Source: Anthopleura xanthogrammica (Eukaryota; Cnidaria; Anthozoa; Actiniaria; Actiniidae). From it: a DNA stretch of 64,000 nt. The stretch spans positions 3,353,047-3,417,046 of the forward strand of contig OZ025210.1 in NCBI GenBank assembly GCA_964019055.1. Reading direction: 5' to 3'. This document shows, one piece after another, positions 10,551 through 25,500 of the stretch. A program made the translations under genes and the position numbers. Each line of letters starts with the position of its first letter. Position 1 is the stretch's first letter. A model generated the notes under the pieces. The model searched no databases, was not told the origin of the DNA, and was given only the letters and a program-made list of their open reading frames with translations.

Positions 10551-13500
10551 ATGACTGGCAACAAATCGATAGAAAAATGCTTCGAGGAAGCCGAGGAAAC
10601 TGGACTGTTACATTTAGGGAACAAAGGACTGAGAGATTTCCCAGATGTTGCAAGCGATTGTGAGCTGATCGATGTGATTGAAGCAGGTACGGTTCAGCTT
10701 GGGAGTAAATATCGCCTCTCCTCCCACATTTTATTACATCTTTAGCCATAAAAATTATTTTTAAACACTACCTATAATATTTTCATTCTATTTTAGATCT
10801 ATCTAAGAATAGGTTTGCAGAATTTCCTATCGAAATATGTGATTTCATCATGTTGGAAAGACTCGACTTGTATCACAACGCTATCCGAAGCGTTCCCGAA
10901 CTCAATGGGCTGAAGTGGCTCACAAAATTAAATCTAAGGTAGGTCTTATTCCAAAAAAAAACTTGAAGACTACATAAATTTATAAATTATATCTACTAAA
11001 AGATTATTCCTTTCTTGTAGTATTTAGTATTTTCCAACTAGCTTGAAAAAACAGTTCAAAATAAATGACTTCGACTTCGAATTGATGTTTTGAATAATTT
11101 GTAAATTTATAAGCTTAAACTTATTTGATTTTTTTTTCTGTTTTGTGCCTTTTCAAATTTTCAATCATCCATTCTGTATTTTCATCCATTCTGTATTCTG
11201 TATTTTCAATCATTTATTTCTTTATATGTAGTATATTTTTTTTCGCAAAGCCAACTTGATGTATAGGAATTTATTTACAAAATGTCATACTGATCAACTA
11301 CTTGATTATCCATTTAGTTCTTCGGAGCCCGTGGAGATTTTTCGAGCAGCAAAGCTCCTAATCACCCGATTGCATTTTACAAAACGACTTTAAAATGATA
11401 ATATTAAAATTAGGGGTGTAGCGGAGAAAAGCATTAAAATTTAACCACATTATGCAGCGAATCTTGTCCAAGAAAAATGAAAGGTCCGAGAAGTGCTTCA
11501 GCTGTCTTGTTGCAGTTTTCAAATCCTCTGCTTTGCAGCTCTGTCACGGATCACTGCGATCTAGATTATACCAATATTATTTCAAGGAGTATCGAATTCA
11601 ATAATACTTAAAATAGCTGCATTTTCGTTGTCCAATTTAAGATAAAGCAACCTGAGAAAGGTTTACAAAATTTTCTCTGTCTTGACAAGTTCACTTCCGG
11701 GTGTAATTCGACATTTCGAATTTTTTACAGTTAGATTCTTCCGATTTTTTTCAACATATTCAACAACAATCTTCCATTTCCTGTAGATGTACAAAGTTTA
11801 GATGACATTCTTTTTAGAAGTTTTCAAATTTGTAAACAATCCCGCAATAGATTTCATTAAAAATTCAACTCAAGTCACTTTTATCTGTCAACATCTTTCT
11901 TTCTGTCAATTCTTATTTGATTAAGTTTATTAGTTTTTTTACTCAAATCCAACCACAGCATTTCCAGTTTACCTACTTATTCAGCTTTTAATTAAGACTT
12001 CATTTGGATTGTTATTATAGCATTTGTTAAGACACAATACATATCCAGTATATAAACATTTCATATGGTTTCCCTTGATGACATGCTGTGATGGGCCTCA
12101 TTCCTCTTTCCAAACAAACCCCAGTAGGCCTTACCAAATCTTTGGCTTCTTGCCAGCTTTATGACGTTTTTATTAAAAATCAGACACAAAAATTATAAAG
12201 AATCCCAGTGCATTTGGACATACCATATCTACATATTCCTGGTATTAATATTTCTTTTTCCATTTCTTCTATGCAATTTTTAAACAAGTTCAAAAAAATT
12301 CTAAGTTGTCTCTTTGGTACACCATCCTCAAAGAAACATCAGATCTTAGTTATTTTTTCTAAATTTCATGCAATCATATTCTTGAAGCTGTAAACAATAT
12401 TTAGCTTAGACCATACTATATTGCACCTAATTGTATTTTAAGTGGTGTGCTTTCATGTTCCTTAAATCCAAATTTTAGTTCCAAATGGACAATGTATTAG
12501 AGCCACTGTGCTAATCCCTAAAGTTGACAGTCTGCCATACTTTTGCTCTTGGGTATTAAGTAAGGGGTGTGGCATATCTTTTTAAATATTAAAAAAAAAA
12601 TTGCATTTTCCAGTTTTTTATTTACAATATGTTTTAGGGGTGTGGCCTTTATCCAATTTCTGTATACTTAATCCATCTGAATTACTTGTCTACTTTGTTT
12701 AATAGTTGGTTAAAATTCTTCCTGTACCAGAGATCACAAATTTCCTTTAGTGACAAGAGTTGATTTGACTTATGCTCCTCAAATTATTGAGTCTTTTTGA
12801 AATTTGAAATAGGATTATGGCAAGGAAGAAAGTATTATTTGATTTTCTGGCTAGAATTTTGCAGTCAAGCTGACCCCTTTGTTCACCTCAGTGGAGTCAT
12901 ATCAAACTTTTTGGTATATTTGCAAACTTTGCTATACCGATTCACTAAGTCATTTTCTTAGCCATAATATAATATGACAGATGTCACTATTAGCTGGATA
13001 AACCAAGTGTGATCACCACTTTACAAGTTAGTTTACATTTAGCTTGCTAAGCTATCAAATGATCCACCAAAATAGAATCATCAAAATAAGATGTGTTACA
13101 TCAGGGCTTGGTGTTGAATAAATTCTATGGTTGATATAAGATAACTACACACAATTCCAGAACAGATGGTATGTTTAGTATAAGACCATGTGCTTGTTTT
13201 GTTGGTGTCCAACAGCTGTACATCTAGAATGCACGTATGACAGAAGAGATTGGCCATTTTTAGACTATCTTCCCAAGTAATTGTGATTTAGCCAAAACAT
13301 TTTCAGGAGTGGGAGGATCTTAGGGCCTAAACTGAGAACACTTTTATGAAACCTAGTCTCTTGGGTCAATGAAGGTGGGTCTGAGATCAATTCCACTCCA
13401 TGCAAAGGCATGGAAGTTGAATGTTACTAGAATTTTATACACTTTATTCATATATCTGCAAGCTAGTAGGAAACTGGTACTGATAAACAGTGAGGCTAGT

Positions 13501-16500
13501 AGTCCTTGTCCACTAGAACAATGCCATTGTTCTCTAGCTAATATTCAGTCATTTTCTAAATTTAAATATGTTTATTGTTCTTTTGTTTTTAGGCGGAATC
13601 AAGTGTGTAGCCTTCCTTTAAGCCTTGGTCTATTACCTCTTAGAGTCTTAAACCTCAGTAATAATAAGCTCACTTCTCTTCCAGTAGAAATAGGATATTT
13701 GACATTACTTCAAGATTTGGTATGTTATAATCCATTCCTTGTGAAATCAGAGGTGGATCCAAGGAGAGGTTCGAAGGGTTGTACTTCTCAGTGTGAAGAG
13801 CAAAAACTTTAGACAGAAATAATGTCAGTCTGGTGGAATTTGCATCACCATTTGATTCCAGCATCATAATGTTAACCTTGAAACTCTCTCCTGAATCTTT
13901 CTCTGAAAGTAAACAAAAAACTGTGTAGAGAATATTGTTTTATTGTTTGTAAAATTTGTCCTTTTCATAGACTAACTCTTAATTGGATGATAACTAGCGG
14001 TAAGCTAGTGTTGGCTGCGTCGGTGTTTCTAATGAAACAGTATGGATAAAAAGTTAAATTTTACACCGTAAAAAATAAGAGAGATCACTTACTGATGTTT
14101 CGGACGCTAGTCCTTCCTAAAGGACTAGCGTCCGAAACGTCAGTAAGTGATCTCTCTTATTTTTTACGGTGTAAAATTTAACTTTTTATCCATACTAACT
14201 CTTAATTGCTTAACCCTGTTGTTTTTTTTAGGATTTGAGTTGCAATGAATTAACTCGACTTCCAAGTAGTATGGGAGAAATGATTTCATTAAAAGATTTA
14301 AATGTAAGGAGGAACCAGTTACAGGCTCTCCCTGATGGTAAGATTGGCTTTCTTAGTTTTTTACCAATATTCTCAGCATTCTCACTAGTGCAAGTATATG
14401 AGAACTGATTAGCATATTGGTCACTTCAGTTCAAACCTGTTAAAGCTGTCTGGTGTCTAGTGCACTTCAAGTATTTCATTGTCTTGCTGTAATCCCCCAG
14501 ACCTGTATTCACTCTCCTTGGTTTTCTTATTTCCCACCCTCCCCTACCTTATGCGTTTGTGGATCTTTCTAGAGCTCTGTCAGGTTTGCTTTCATTCTCA
14601 TATATGAGTCTACAGTGAGGCTATTGAGAATACAATAATGTGGTAGATAGGAGGTCACTAAAAAGAACATGGCAGGAGGAGGGTGATACATCAAGATCCC
14701 CTCTCCCCCCCCCCCCCCATACACACACACCACCACCACCCCACCCCACCCCAAATATGGCATCTGAAACATACTGGAAATTTCACTTTTTACTGGACAT
14801 TTTTAAGCTTTGCCTTGACTCTGTTTTATGGTAAAAAATTCAAAAATACTTTCCTCTCCTTTTCTCATTGTATTAAATAAAATATTAAATCAGTTAAATA
14901 ATTTTGCATCTTGTTTCTTTTTCAGAATTAAGCAAATTAAAATTAGTAAAATTGGACTTCTCGTGCAACAGAGTATCTGTTATACCACCAGCATATAGAC
15001 TTATAACAACATTATCATGTCTAGAATTATCACATAACCCGCTGACTTCACCACCAGCACACGTAAGTAAATAAATTTGTGATAAATTCCAACTATTACG
15101 CATTATTTATCAATAGCTCTTATCACAGTTAAGCACACATAGCCTCGACCCTATAGCCTCACTTGGATGTATGCTCTTTTAGGATACCACTGGGCCATGT
15201 GCTCAACTGCAATAAGAGCTATTGTATTGCTGAAATTTAGACCAGACATTGTCCATTTACTGGCTGTTATTTTTAACTCCATTCACTTGACAGTTCACAC
15301 TCTTGGATTCAACCCAAAATAAATATGTGATGATGAGTGTAGTAATGATTATTTGAATGACAAAGAATATAGTGGATTCTTATTATTTTTGCTGTTTACA
15401 TTAGGTGTGCATCAAGGGTCGGCAACACATCTTTAAATATCTGAGCGTAGTAGCACAACAGCAAGAAAAGGTAAGCAAGACATAACTATTACTACTCGTT
15501 TAAATAAATGAAGTAGGGAAGAATAAGGTGCTGGAGCTGTGAGAGCTCTCACCTTGGAAGATTTTTTTTACTGACATGGAATTAAATCTACCCTAAATTT
15601 AAATATTGGGGTATTAATGAAGTATGATGAACGTAGCTAGCAAGGTTATTCACTGAAATATTTGTTTTCTTTACCTTCATCTAGAAAAGAACATTAGATC
15701 GAGATGTTAGGAAACCTTATTCAAGTGGCAAAAAGGGGTCAACTGCAAGGTGAGAATTTTCTACCACAAGCAGTCATTTTCCTCTACTCAAATGTGTTAT
15801 TTTTCAACCTCAAAGGGGTGGGGCAACTAGCCACCCAATCCATCCCACTTGATCCATTCTTGATACCTTTGTACCCAAGCTAGACCAGATTGCACAACAC
15901 TCGTATTGTTTTTTTTCTTATCCATTCTCATTTCTTTTCTTTTCCAGTATGAAGGAGGAATACTTAATGGGAGACTCTGATCAACTTATAACAGAAAGAG
16001 TTAGGAGAACACATTCACTCGATATGTCTGGAGCTGGCTACATTCAACAGGTAAGGACTGAGGACCAGGAATTTCAAACGAATCTGGCAACCAGCGAACT
16101 CTTGCATCTACTTCCCCTATCTGAGATGTCTACTTTAGCGATTCCATGCCCCACTTGTGCCTATAATGAAAGGTTTTTCTTTATACAGCTGCCTAGTAGA
16201 CCTCTTTAGCTTCATTGTTTGTCTTGCCCATTTCAGACCATGTGATGCCACTCTTGGGAGTTGATTCTTTCATGTTTAAATATTTTAATAAACAAACATT
16301 TCTCAAGGGAATGTCATGTGGTCTGAAGTGGGCAATTTGCATACGAAGCTCAAGAGGTCTATTAAGTAGACTATTCAAATGCAAGGGCCAGTGTTCACAC
16401 TGTTTCTGGGATTCATGGAAAACTTCTGGAATTTTGAGTTCTTCTTCCAGGACAGGACATGTCATGGAATGGCAAACACACTGAATATTCTCAATTCTAA

Positions 16501-19500
16501 TTTCTCTGTATTTTTGCCAATTAAAGAAGGAAGACAAGGAGATGTACAGACCGAGTTCTCTACGAGAGCGTGACAGACACAGAAAACCATTATCAAATGT
16601 TTTTGAGACGGACGAAAAAAAGAAAAAAATTCAAATGGAAATTGAACGAGCTCAGCGACTTCTGTCAGACTCCATGCAAGCCGATGATCGTGAGGCTGGA
16701 AGTTTACCAGATGGCGAAATGAATGAAGGAGAACAGCTCGAAAAGGTAAGGTTAAGGCATGATGAATCTTTAAGCAGCAGTTTTGTCTTGCAGTTGGTAT
16801 AACTGGTCCAACGAATGACATCATTGTTTTATGATCTACATGTAGTAGAAATTTTTATATGATCACAGATCTTCTAAATGTACCTTGTAACGCTAAGGCT
16901 GATCCTCACTAACATATAGGCATAAGCATATAATTACTGGGATCAAACCATTCTGTTCTTCTATGCTTATGTGCTTATGCTTATGTTGCTGAATTTTGTG
17001 TGAGGATGTACAGTGTACACTCTTATGCATATGTTGCTTGTGCTTTTTGATGTTGCACCGCTCGGTTCCCATGATTGTTTATAAATGTCTCGTCAATCCT
17101 GTTACTGTCTGTATTGTACCAATTGTTCAATTTTTGCACTCTCATAATAATTGTGCTTTTAGACATTTAAAATTGTGGTGATAATAATTATCAACACAAA
17201 GGTAGGTTAATTGTCTGTTGTTTATGTATATAAAGTATTTTTATTAAAGTTTTTAGTTTGATATACTTTCTTGGGAATAATGTATTCCGATTTCAAACCA
17301 CATGTCATTCCCTTGGGTATCATTTCTTTGTTTAATGGTTGTGCATGATAAGACAAATGAATATGGATACAACTCAAACAAAGAGTCTTATTCTCAAGAG
17401 ATTCTCAGACATGTGGTCTGAAATGGGAAAACCTTACTCCCAAGCTAAAGGAGGTCTATTATATGACCCCAATTGAAAAATTTTCAGACATCTGAGTATT
17501 TGGCTTCCATCAATCTTGATAACCTTTGATTTCACTTTCAAACTTTGATTAATTATTGAAGCAAGATCTCAGATGTCTTAAATTGTAGTTATAGTTGTAT
17601 GTCATTTAGACAGAATAACTTGGTGTAAAAAAACTATCTTTATAACCTTCATTTAAGTTTAGACATGTCACATGTTGTACAAATCTTTTCTGTTTTGTGC
17701 AGATGCAGTCTTTAAGTTGTTATCACTGTAAGTTTATTTTATCATTGTTAATTTAATCTTAATTTATTATCATCTGTTTATGCCATTAAGGATGGTTATA
17801 TAATACCAGTTCATGCATGCTATTAATAGATGTTCATAATTTATCCATTCATTTTTATTTGTCTAATGAAACAAGAAATAACTATTTGCATGCTCATTAA
17901 ACTTTGTTAAGTCATGAAATCATTGCATTAAACCTCTAATTAGAAATTATTTCCTAAAACTTTTTTATTAAACATAGTCAACTGTAAGTCAAACATCATA
18001 TATATTTTACTTTGATAGTTATCAAATTGTCATTTGAAATATAATTTTTTTATTATCTGGTTGTTCTTACAACCACTTTAATCAGTATGACTGCATGAAG
18101 CAGCTTGCATCAAGTGAATAGGTTGACTCCAAAGTTTGAAGCATGATAGTTCTTTAACCTGATTGGTTGACCTTGACTTTATAAAAATCTAATTTTAGCT
18201 TGAAGTAACTATTTTTAGTCAATACATTCACATACATTCAGGCAAAATATTCTGTTTGCCAGTTCGTTCCGAACCAGATTGAAACAGAAACTTGTGCTTC
18301 TTGTCACAAAAACTGCGACTGTTATTAACCCTAGTATTCAAAGTTTATTCCTAAATTACTGCTATTTTCATAATTATGCGAACTCCGTAGTTGCAAGTTG
18401 CCCGTTGGAATTTGGTTTTTCGCTGCCGCCAGTCAAAAATTGGTACCAACTGATTAGTTTTGATTGAAGGAAGTGAAAAACCAAATTTCAGTGTGCAGGT
18501 CGCAGCCACTGAGTTCACATGTTCATGAAAATAGCAGTAAAACTGGTTGTCTAAGCACAAAATTACCTAATAACCATCATAGAATTTTAACTTTTAGTAA
18601 CTGATTAAAAAAATTTAACTTCAAAATGAAACAAATTCAAAAGAAGCAAAAAATGACTTGAATCATCAAAGTTTCTGTGAAGCTGGCATGAAAATTCTAC
18701 TCCAGGGAAGTTTTGAAAACTCATTCTTTTTCTGGAAGTGCTTTTCCCTTGAGTTGTGCCAGACTCACAGTAAATCCTTCTTTTGATTCTGTTTCAGATG
18801 AATTCATGGCTGGCGCTGGCATATAACCTACAACGATCGCTAGAACCTAAAACGATGTTCGCCACTATTGTTCTTCTTCTTTACATCTTCTTGAATTTTA
18901 CATCTGTCTTAAAATCCTTTCTACTGATTGGGCTTTGCATTGCTGTTGCATGGTTGCTTACGAAGTAACACCAAAAATCCTTAAAACTAGTTTTGTATAT
19001 AATTATGATTGTATTTAAGTATCTTTTGCTTAGTTATATACTATAAGATATTAACAACTACATAGAATATGTTGTCCTTATGGTTGCTAACAGAATTCAG
19101 CAAACTCTAAAGAAACCTTCTAAGTGGGACATATCTTAAGGAGCTATTATGCTGAATATACTCTATTTAAGGTAGAAACCTCTGAACTTGCTAACTTAGA
19201 CAGACACTGAGCTAAAGCTTTTATTTGTGGCTGCCCATCTTAGATGGCATTCATTTAATTTTTTCCAGCCACTTGAGTCTGTGCATGTCTAACAGGTAAT
19301 GCTAATTTCGAAGGTTCCTGCCTAACATAGGGGTCACTTTAACTATATGTAAAGGTCCATATAATGAAGTCCCATATGAGCAGACCACAAGTCTTTAAAC
19401 CGTAATAATTATTACCCAAGACAATCAGCAGAGGAGCGATCAAACGGTGTGAAACCAAAAGTAGGATCCCTGCTCTGAGACTGTCTGACTTAGGAAACAC

Positions 19501-22500
19501 ATTAATTTGATTCGATTGTACCAGCATTGTCATAGGAATTGGTACTAGAAAAATTCTTTGAAATAATATGAAATTCTAAATTCATTTATTTTTGTTAAGA
19601 TTAAAAATTTAGTATATTTTTACAAATCATCTTCCAGTCAAATCTTTGCTACTGAATTCTGGCTTCTACTCAAAAAGTGATCTTATATTAGGTAGCATAT
19701 TAAAATTAATCTTTAGATATATTAGATGTTTATGTTGGGAAAGATAATTTAGTATTTTTTCATTTCACTTCCTTATATTTTCATTGATGTTATTTTTCTA
19801 GAAGATTTATTGAGAAATATAGAAATTTATTCTAACATGTAACATACTGAGATTTATATTCATCATCAAAAAAAAAAAATTACACCTGACCAGTATCTTA
19901 TTCATTTGAATGAAACCTTCCAGTCTAAACTCAGTGTTGAACACTTTTACTAGCCACACGATCAAAATCAATTTTCAACAAGGAAATGCTAAAAGAAAAG
20001 TCCATTTATTCAGAATCACAGCATTATAAATACAGTATTTTGACACGTGTGTACAGTTTCAAATATACATCCTACTTTAGAGATGTTCAATTCAAATTAG
20101 CAGGGTTTATGCAGCTCCTCAACTCCTTGAAACCTCCTAAAATTTGAAGTTCCTTTTTGAGGGCCCTTGAAAAGAGGAAATCTGAAAATATTCATTGATT
20201 ATTCCATGAAAACTGGAACTGTAGTTTAGCAACTTGGCAGCAGTCTGGGGAGAAAAAATTAGATAAGTGACTTACTATAGTTCAAGCAATTAGTACATTT
20301 CTTCAGTATGTCACTGAATGAAACTTTTTTTGAAGAGTAGTATCTTACACCAATTCTCCTGAAAAACCTTAAGTTAGAAGAATCTTGCATAAACCCTGGT
20401 TTTTGGGATGAATAAAATGAATGTTGATTTCAATTGCTTGATATACTGGTCATGTGACGTTAATTACCTCTAACATATTTTTGTTATAGCAACCCCAATA
20501 TGTATAAGTATTGACGAAAATATCAAAAAAGATCTATCATAGAATAAGTACAATATAGTATATTTTTCTTTCGTTACATCACTTGTGGGTCATAATTATA
20601 CCAGATAGCATTATACAAAGATTGAAAATCATATATTTGTATTAATTTAGTAGATGATAGTATGATATAAAATAGAATATTAGTCTTAGAATATCATTAT
20701 TATTAGAAAATTTAACACATTCCTTAAATAACTTTAATGTTTTGTTAAATCTGCGAAGCTCTAACAGTTAGTGACTAATAGAAGAATTAAAAAGAAAAAT
20801 GAATGGATAAATAGAGCAGTTTTCATATGAATGCATGGGAAACATTATGGCAACCTTTGCCCTGTACTATCTTACCATAACCATAAATACTTGCTGTGAT
20901 TGGATGAATTACTGGAAAACAATGGGAAACCATTTCGATGTTACAGCATGTTGTACTGCTTATGTGGCAGTGCATGTGCTTTCGTGCTGTAAGTCAGCAC
21001 TGTATGTTTCCCTCGTATGAAAATTACTCTCTTGTCTGTTTAAGTCTTTTAAAAGTAATTAATTCACAGGTCAAATGACGTGACTCTACCACCACATTAT
21101 ATAGCTAGTACATAATATAGCATAAATAAATGCCTTAGAGATAAGTAAATACTAAAAACGTTGAGTAACATGCCAGATCCTGAATGCAAGAGCTTCATAA
21201 TCTCTCTAATTAGCTAACAAATAGATTTACGTCTAGATTTGCATAACAAATAACCCAAGATTACCTAACCTGATACAGCAATGAGGAGTATTTCTGTCAC
21301 TGGAGACTTTAAAAGTCACTCTGTAGACACATATAAATCCTTTAGACTCGTGTACCAGTTTCAGCCACCAATAATTCACAAGATTTGTTGAAATCTGATA
21401 AAAATGCACACCATCCTGAAACTAGTCTAACTGGTTAAAGCACATTTCCTCTGACTAACCAACTGTAGAATATATTGATTATGTTAATAAATGTATAGAG
21501 CTTTTAAGTGTGACGTCAATCGAATGAAAAAATGACTTCTGGGTCCAAAACGAAAACCAGTTTTATAGAGATTTTTCATTTTTTTTCATGACAGGATTTA
21601 TTGTCCAAAGTTCTAGTTATTTCAGGTGGAGGTTAAGTCATTGCGAACATTTTTTGAGTTATTTTAGCAGTTTTATGAGCAGTTGGACCCGGAAATATGT
21701 CACAACTTAACAGCTCTATATTGCATAGGTTTATTCACTGCAAACCACCCTCCCCAAAAAACCTTTTTTTGGAAGATTACCTCATAAATCCACAAAAGTT
21801 CTCAGGACTTGGGTGGTTAGTGGTAATAATTCAATGGCCATATAAGGTCATGTGTAGTGTTTGTTTTTCGGCGATGTTTTAGGTGGTTTTCCAGTGTAGA
21901 ACCATTGATGAAACCACAAGCTATACAGCAATATTTCCAGTATTTAACAGTATTATTTATTATGAATTTAGCACTTTCGAAAGGTGCACACCTTTTAGAA
22001 ATACATTACCACTGTTTTGATTGCTACGCACTGGTCAAGACAAATGTCACGACTGGTTTATGAGCATTAAACTACTGTTAATCAAATAAATTATTCCTAT
22101 GTACCTTACCATTGTTATGTACCTTACCTTTATGTACCAGTACTACTCTAACATTAGTTCCCTTTGCAGTTCCCTCTGCCAACTTGAAAGGTAGCCATGC
22201 CTTTGCATTGAAGCGAGAGAAGCAGTGAGCTTGCAATGATAGATAACTTTTTTTAACACCTTGGACGATTATTCACAGGACTCTATTATTGCAAGGTCAC
22301 TGTTTGTCTTGCTTTGATGCAAAGACAGGGCTACCTTTCAAGATGGTGCAGGAAACTGTGAAGGGGACTTTATTTGAATGACATAATTAGTCGGAAACAG
22401 TGGTAAAAAATAGGAAGGAGCATGACCACAAATGTTAGCAACCATTTGACATTTGTGAATGACTCCTTGCTGAAACTCCAAGCTGAGTTTTTAAATCCAG

Positions 22501-25500
22501 TAGAAAATGTTTATGGAATATCTTACTGTCATTAGAATATTTAGAATTATAAAATATTTAGAGGAAGTTAGTATTTCCTTAGGAGATATTTCCTTGCTGC
22601 AACCTTCAGCAGAAGACTGATTCGAAATGTCTAGAGATTTTTCTGAAGGTTGCAAATGCTTCTAGGCTCAATAGTTTCAGGGCTTGAAATAACAGCTGGT
22701 CAATGGACAATGTCTGGCCACAATTTTATTGGAACTTGTCTGGTTAAATCTTTACTTGCCAATCATTTTGACCAGTATAAGGTTGAGCCAGAAACAGGGA
22801 TTGATCAAGCAGTTTCGATCAAGCTACAACTGATTTGGCTGGGGATCATAACTGGCTGTTATTTCAAGCCCTGCAGTCTAGAGCTATGTCTGAAGGTTGA
22901 GTGCCTCTAGACTCAACAATTCAGCAAATAATATTTGAATGTGCCATGTCATGCACTGTAAAAATGGAGTCCTAACTGTCAATAAAAATGTTGACCTACA
23001 TTTCCTTGAGAAATATTACTTGTGGTGTATTATGAAAAGAAATGGATTACCTATGGGTTCATGTTACTGGATGGAGTTGTTTTGTTTTTAAGAATAGACC
23101 TTTCCCTAATCCCTGGAATTACCACAGAACAATAGATTCAAGTTGAGGCTGAGGTTTTCTATCCATCAATTAACTGTATTGTCTTCTCCAGCCTTAACTT
23201 AAATCTATTGTTCTGTGGCCATTAATTTGCTGTTTACATGGTTACCATTGTCATTGTTTATAATCACTTGCTGTATGCTGTTGGTGTATGCTCGTGGATT
23301 TTGAAGATGATGATGATCTTGCTGCTGCTCTTGATAGTACTTCATTGATATTTATGACAGTTGCTGTTGTTATTGTCGGTGATGCTACTCACAGTGATCC
23401 TGGTGCATTTACTCTAGATATGTGATGCTGTGTTTGCACTTGTTTTTGCTGTTGCTGTTACTGCTTCTGCTGTTGTTGCTGCTGCTTTTGTTGCTGCTGC
23501 TGCTTTTGTTGCTGCTGCTGTTGTTGGAGCTGCTGTTGGCACTGCTGTGGTTGTTGCTGCCTCTTCTATTGTTGCTGCTGCTGTTGATGAAGCTGCTGTC
23601 ATAGCTGTTGGGGTTGTTGTTGCTGCTGCTTCTGTTGCTGCTGTTGTTGTTGTTGTTCTTGTAGTCATCATTGTAGTTGCTGTTGTAATTTGTTTCTATC
23701 CAAGTTACAAATAGAGAGCCACGAATATGGTCTTCCTTGATCAATCAATCCCTTCCAGAATATAAGTTTCAACTTTTTTATTTTCATTATTTTTCAGGAA
23801 TTCCTATCAATAGAAATTGAAGAGAGACAAAGAAGAGAAGAAGAAGAAAGACTAATAGAAGAAAGAAGACGAGCCGCAAGAAAGCTCCAGAAGGAGCAAC
23901 AAGAAATCATTCAACAGCAGAAAGCAGCTGACAGTAGACGACGAGCAGAGAGGTCAAATGGGACATTGGAAAGAAGGTAATAAATGAATGGAAATGAGAA
24001 TGATTTAGCATCAAAAGAGTTTGTATTTTTGGCAAGGGGGTGCATTGATAAAGACAATTGTAATATTTGTAATGATTTTAACTAACTGAGATAGCATCAT
24101 TAATGATAATATTTAATAGACGATGATGGTCATAATCAGCAGCTGATGCTGAAAGTAATAATAACAATAACACTATATTCTAGAGTATTAGATTATGACA
24201 TATTAATTGTTTTAATTAAGTTAATAGTATAAGTAACAAATAGATTAATATAATCAATAAATAGTAGTATTAATATTAGTAATATTATTAATAGTATTAA
24301 TATAATAATAATTTGTACATATAATAGGTAGTAACCATTCTTTATCGAGGGGTGGGTGTGGGGCTTGAGGAATCTGCATATTAACTATCACAGAAAAATC
24401 AGGAATGTCCTCTTCAAAGGAATGAATATGGTGACCCTACCCAACTGATGACCCTTGCTTTTGGGCAGTAAAAAACTTAATACCCCCCCCCCCAAAAAAA
24501 AAAACTTGACAACCCCATCCCTCAGATTTTTCTTTGTTTTTGCCCTATTTTTTACATATTTGTATAGAAAAATTGCAACACCTTAGCTTTGTTCTAGCTC
24601 ACGTCAGAAGGATATTCATAAAAGGGCTATTAAGCATAAGTATTCTAAATTGTTGACAATAGGAGAAGTGGTGCATTAGATAAACCAGATCTTCCACCAA
24701 GACCCTCCACTCTAGAAAGATCTAGGGTTATTGACTCTTCTAGAAAACCCAGAGCGTCTTCCCTAGGAACAGGGTATGTAAAGTAGACCATAGATACTGG
24801 ACTTAAGGGTAGTATATTGTATAGAGCTCTTAGATAGTACATGTGCTCTGTTTGGTTGAGAACTGTGCTTTATGTAGTATATAAAAACGAGTAGCAGTGT
24901 TTTATCAAGGATAAAAACCCGAGCGCAGCGAGGGTTTTTGATCCTTGATAAAACACGTGCTACGAGTTTTTTATATGGCTTAAAAAAGCTCATTAATGTT
25001 CAATAGCCATTTTGTTCAATATCGATAGAAAACAATGATTAAAAAATGCTTTTGAAATAAAAAGAGATGTGTCGTTTTCACTTGGGAATTTGCTTTATTG
25101 AGCAATAACAATGAAATGGTAATGCCTTAAAAAATCTCATTAATGTTCAATAGCCATTGTCAGCACCCGGTGGAATATTTAATAATTGCGTATTTCATTT
25201 CACTCGCTAATAGAACTTGAACTGACATAGTCAAGCATAGTCATAAATAAGATAAGAAATTAGGTTACCAACAAATGCAGTTATGTTCAAAGATAAATAG
25301 CATGATTTGCAATTCGTATGATATAAATACTGTGGAACTATAATATAAGAACGTTGTATTTCTTTATCTATTTCCACACGTACCTTTATATAAAGACACA
25401 TGTAACTTTAGATATAGATTAAAGCTCATTAAAAACCATTGTCTGTGTATTATACCCCGTTATTCCCCTGGGCTGAATTCAAATCCCTCCCCGCGCTTTA

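Noticed and set aside
16193..16537. Protein of 114 codons on minus and overlapping frames on plus
   Set aside because: They arise from the two arms of a MITE and from the neighbouring LRCH exon.
22650..22910. 86-codon plus-strand open frame
   Set aside because: It coincides with a family C MITE, and its translation has no domain.
23409..23744. Overlapping low-complexity frames (poly-Leu, Ala/Val-rich, Ser/Asn-rich)
   Set aside because: They appear in all frames at once, come from a trinucleotide repeat and lie within an LRCH intron.
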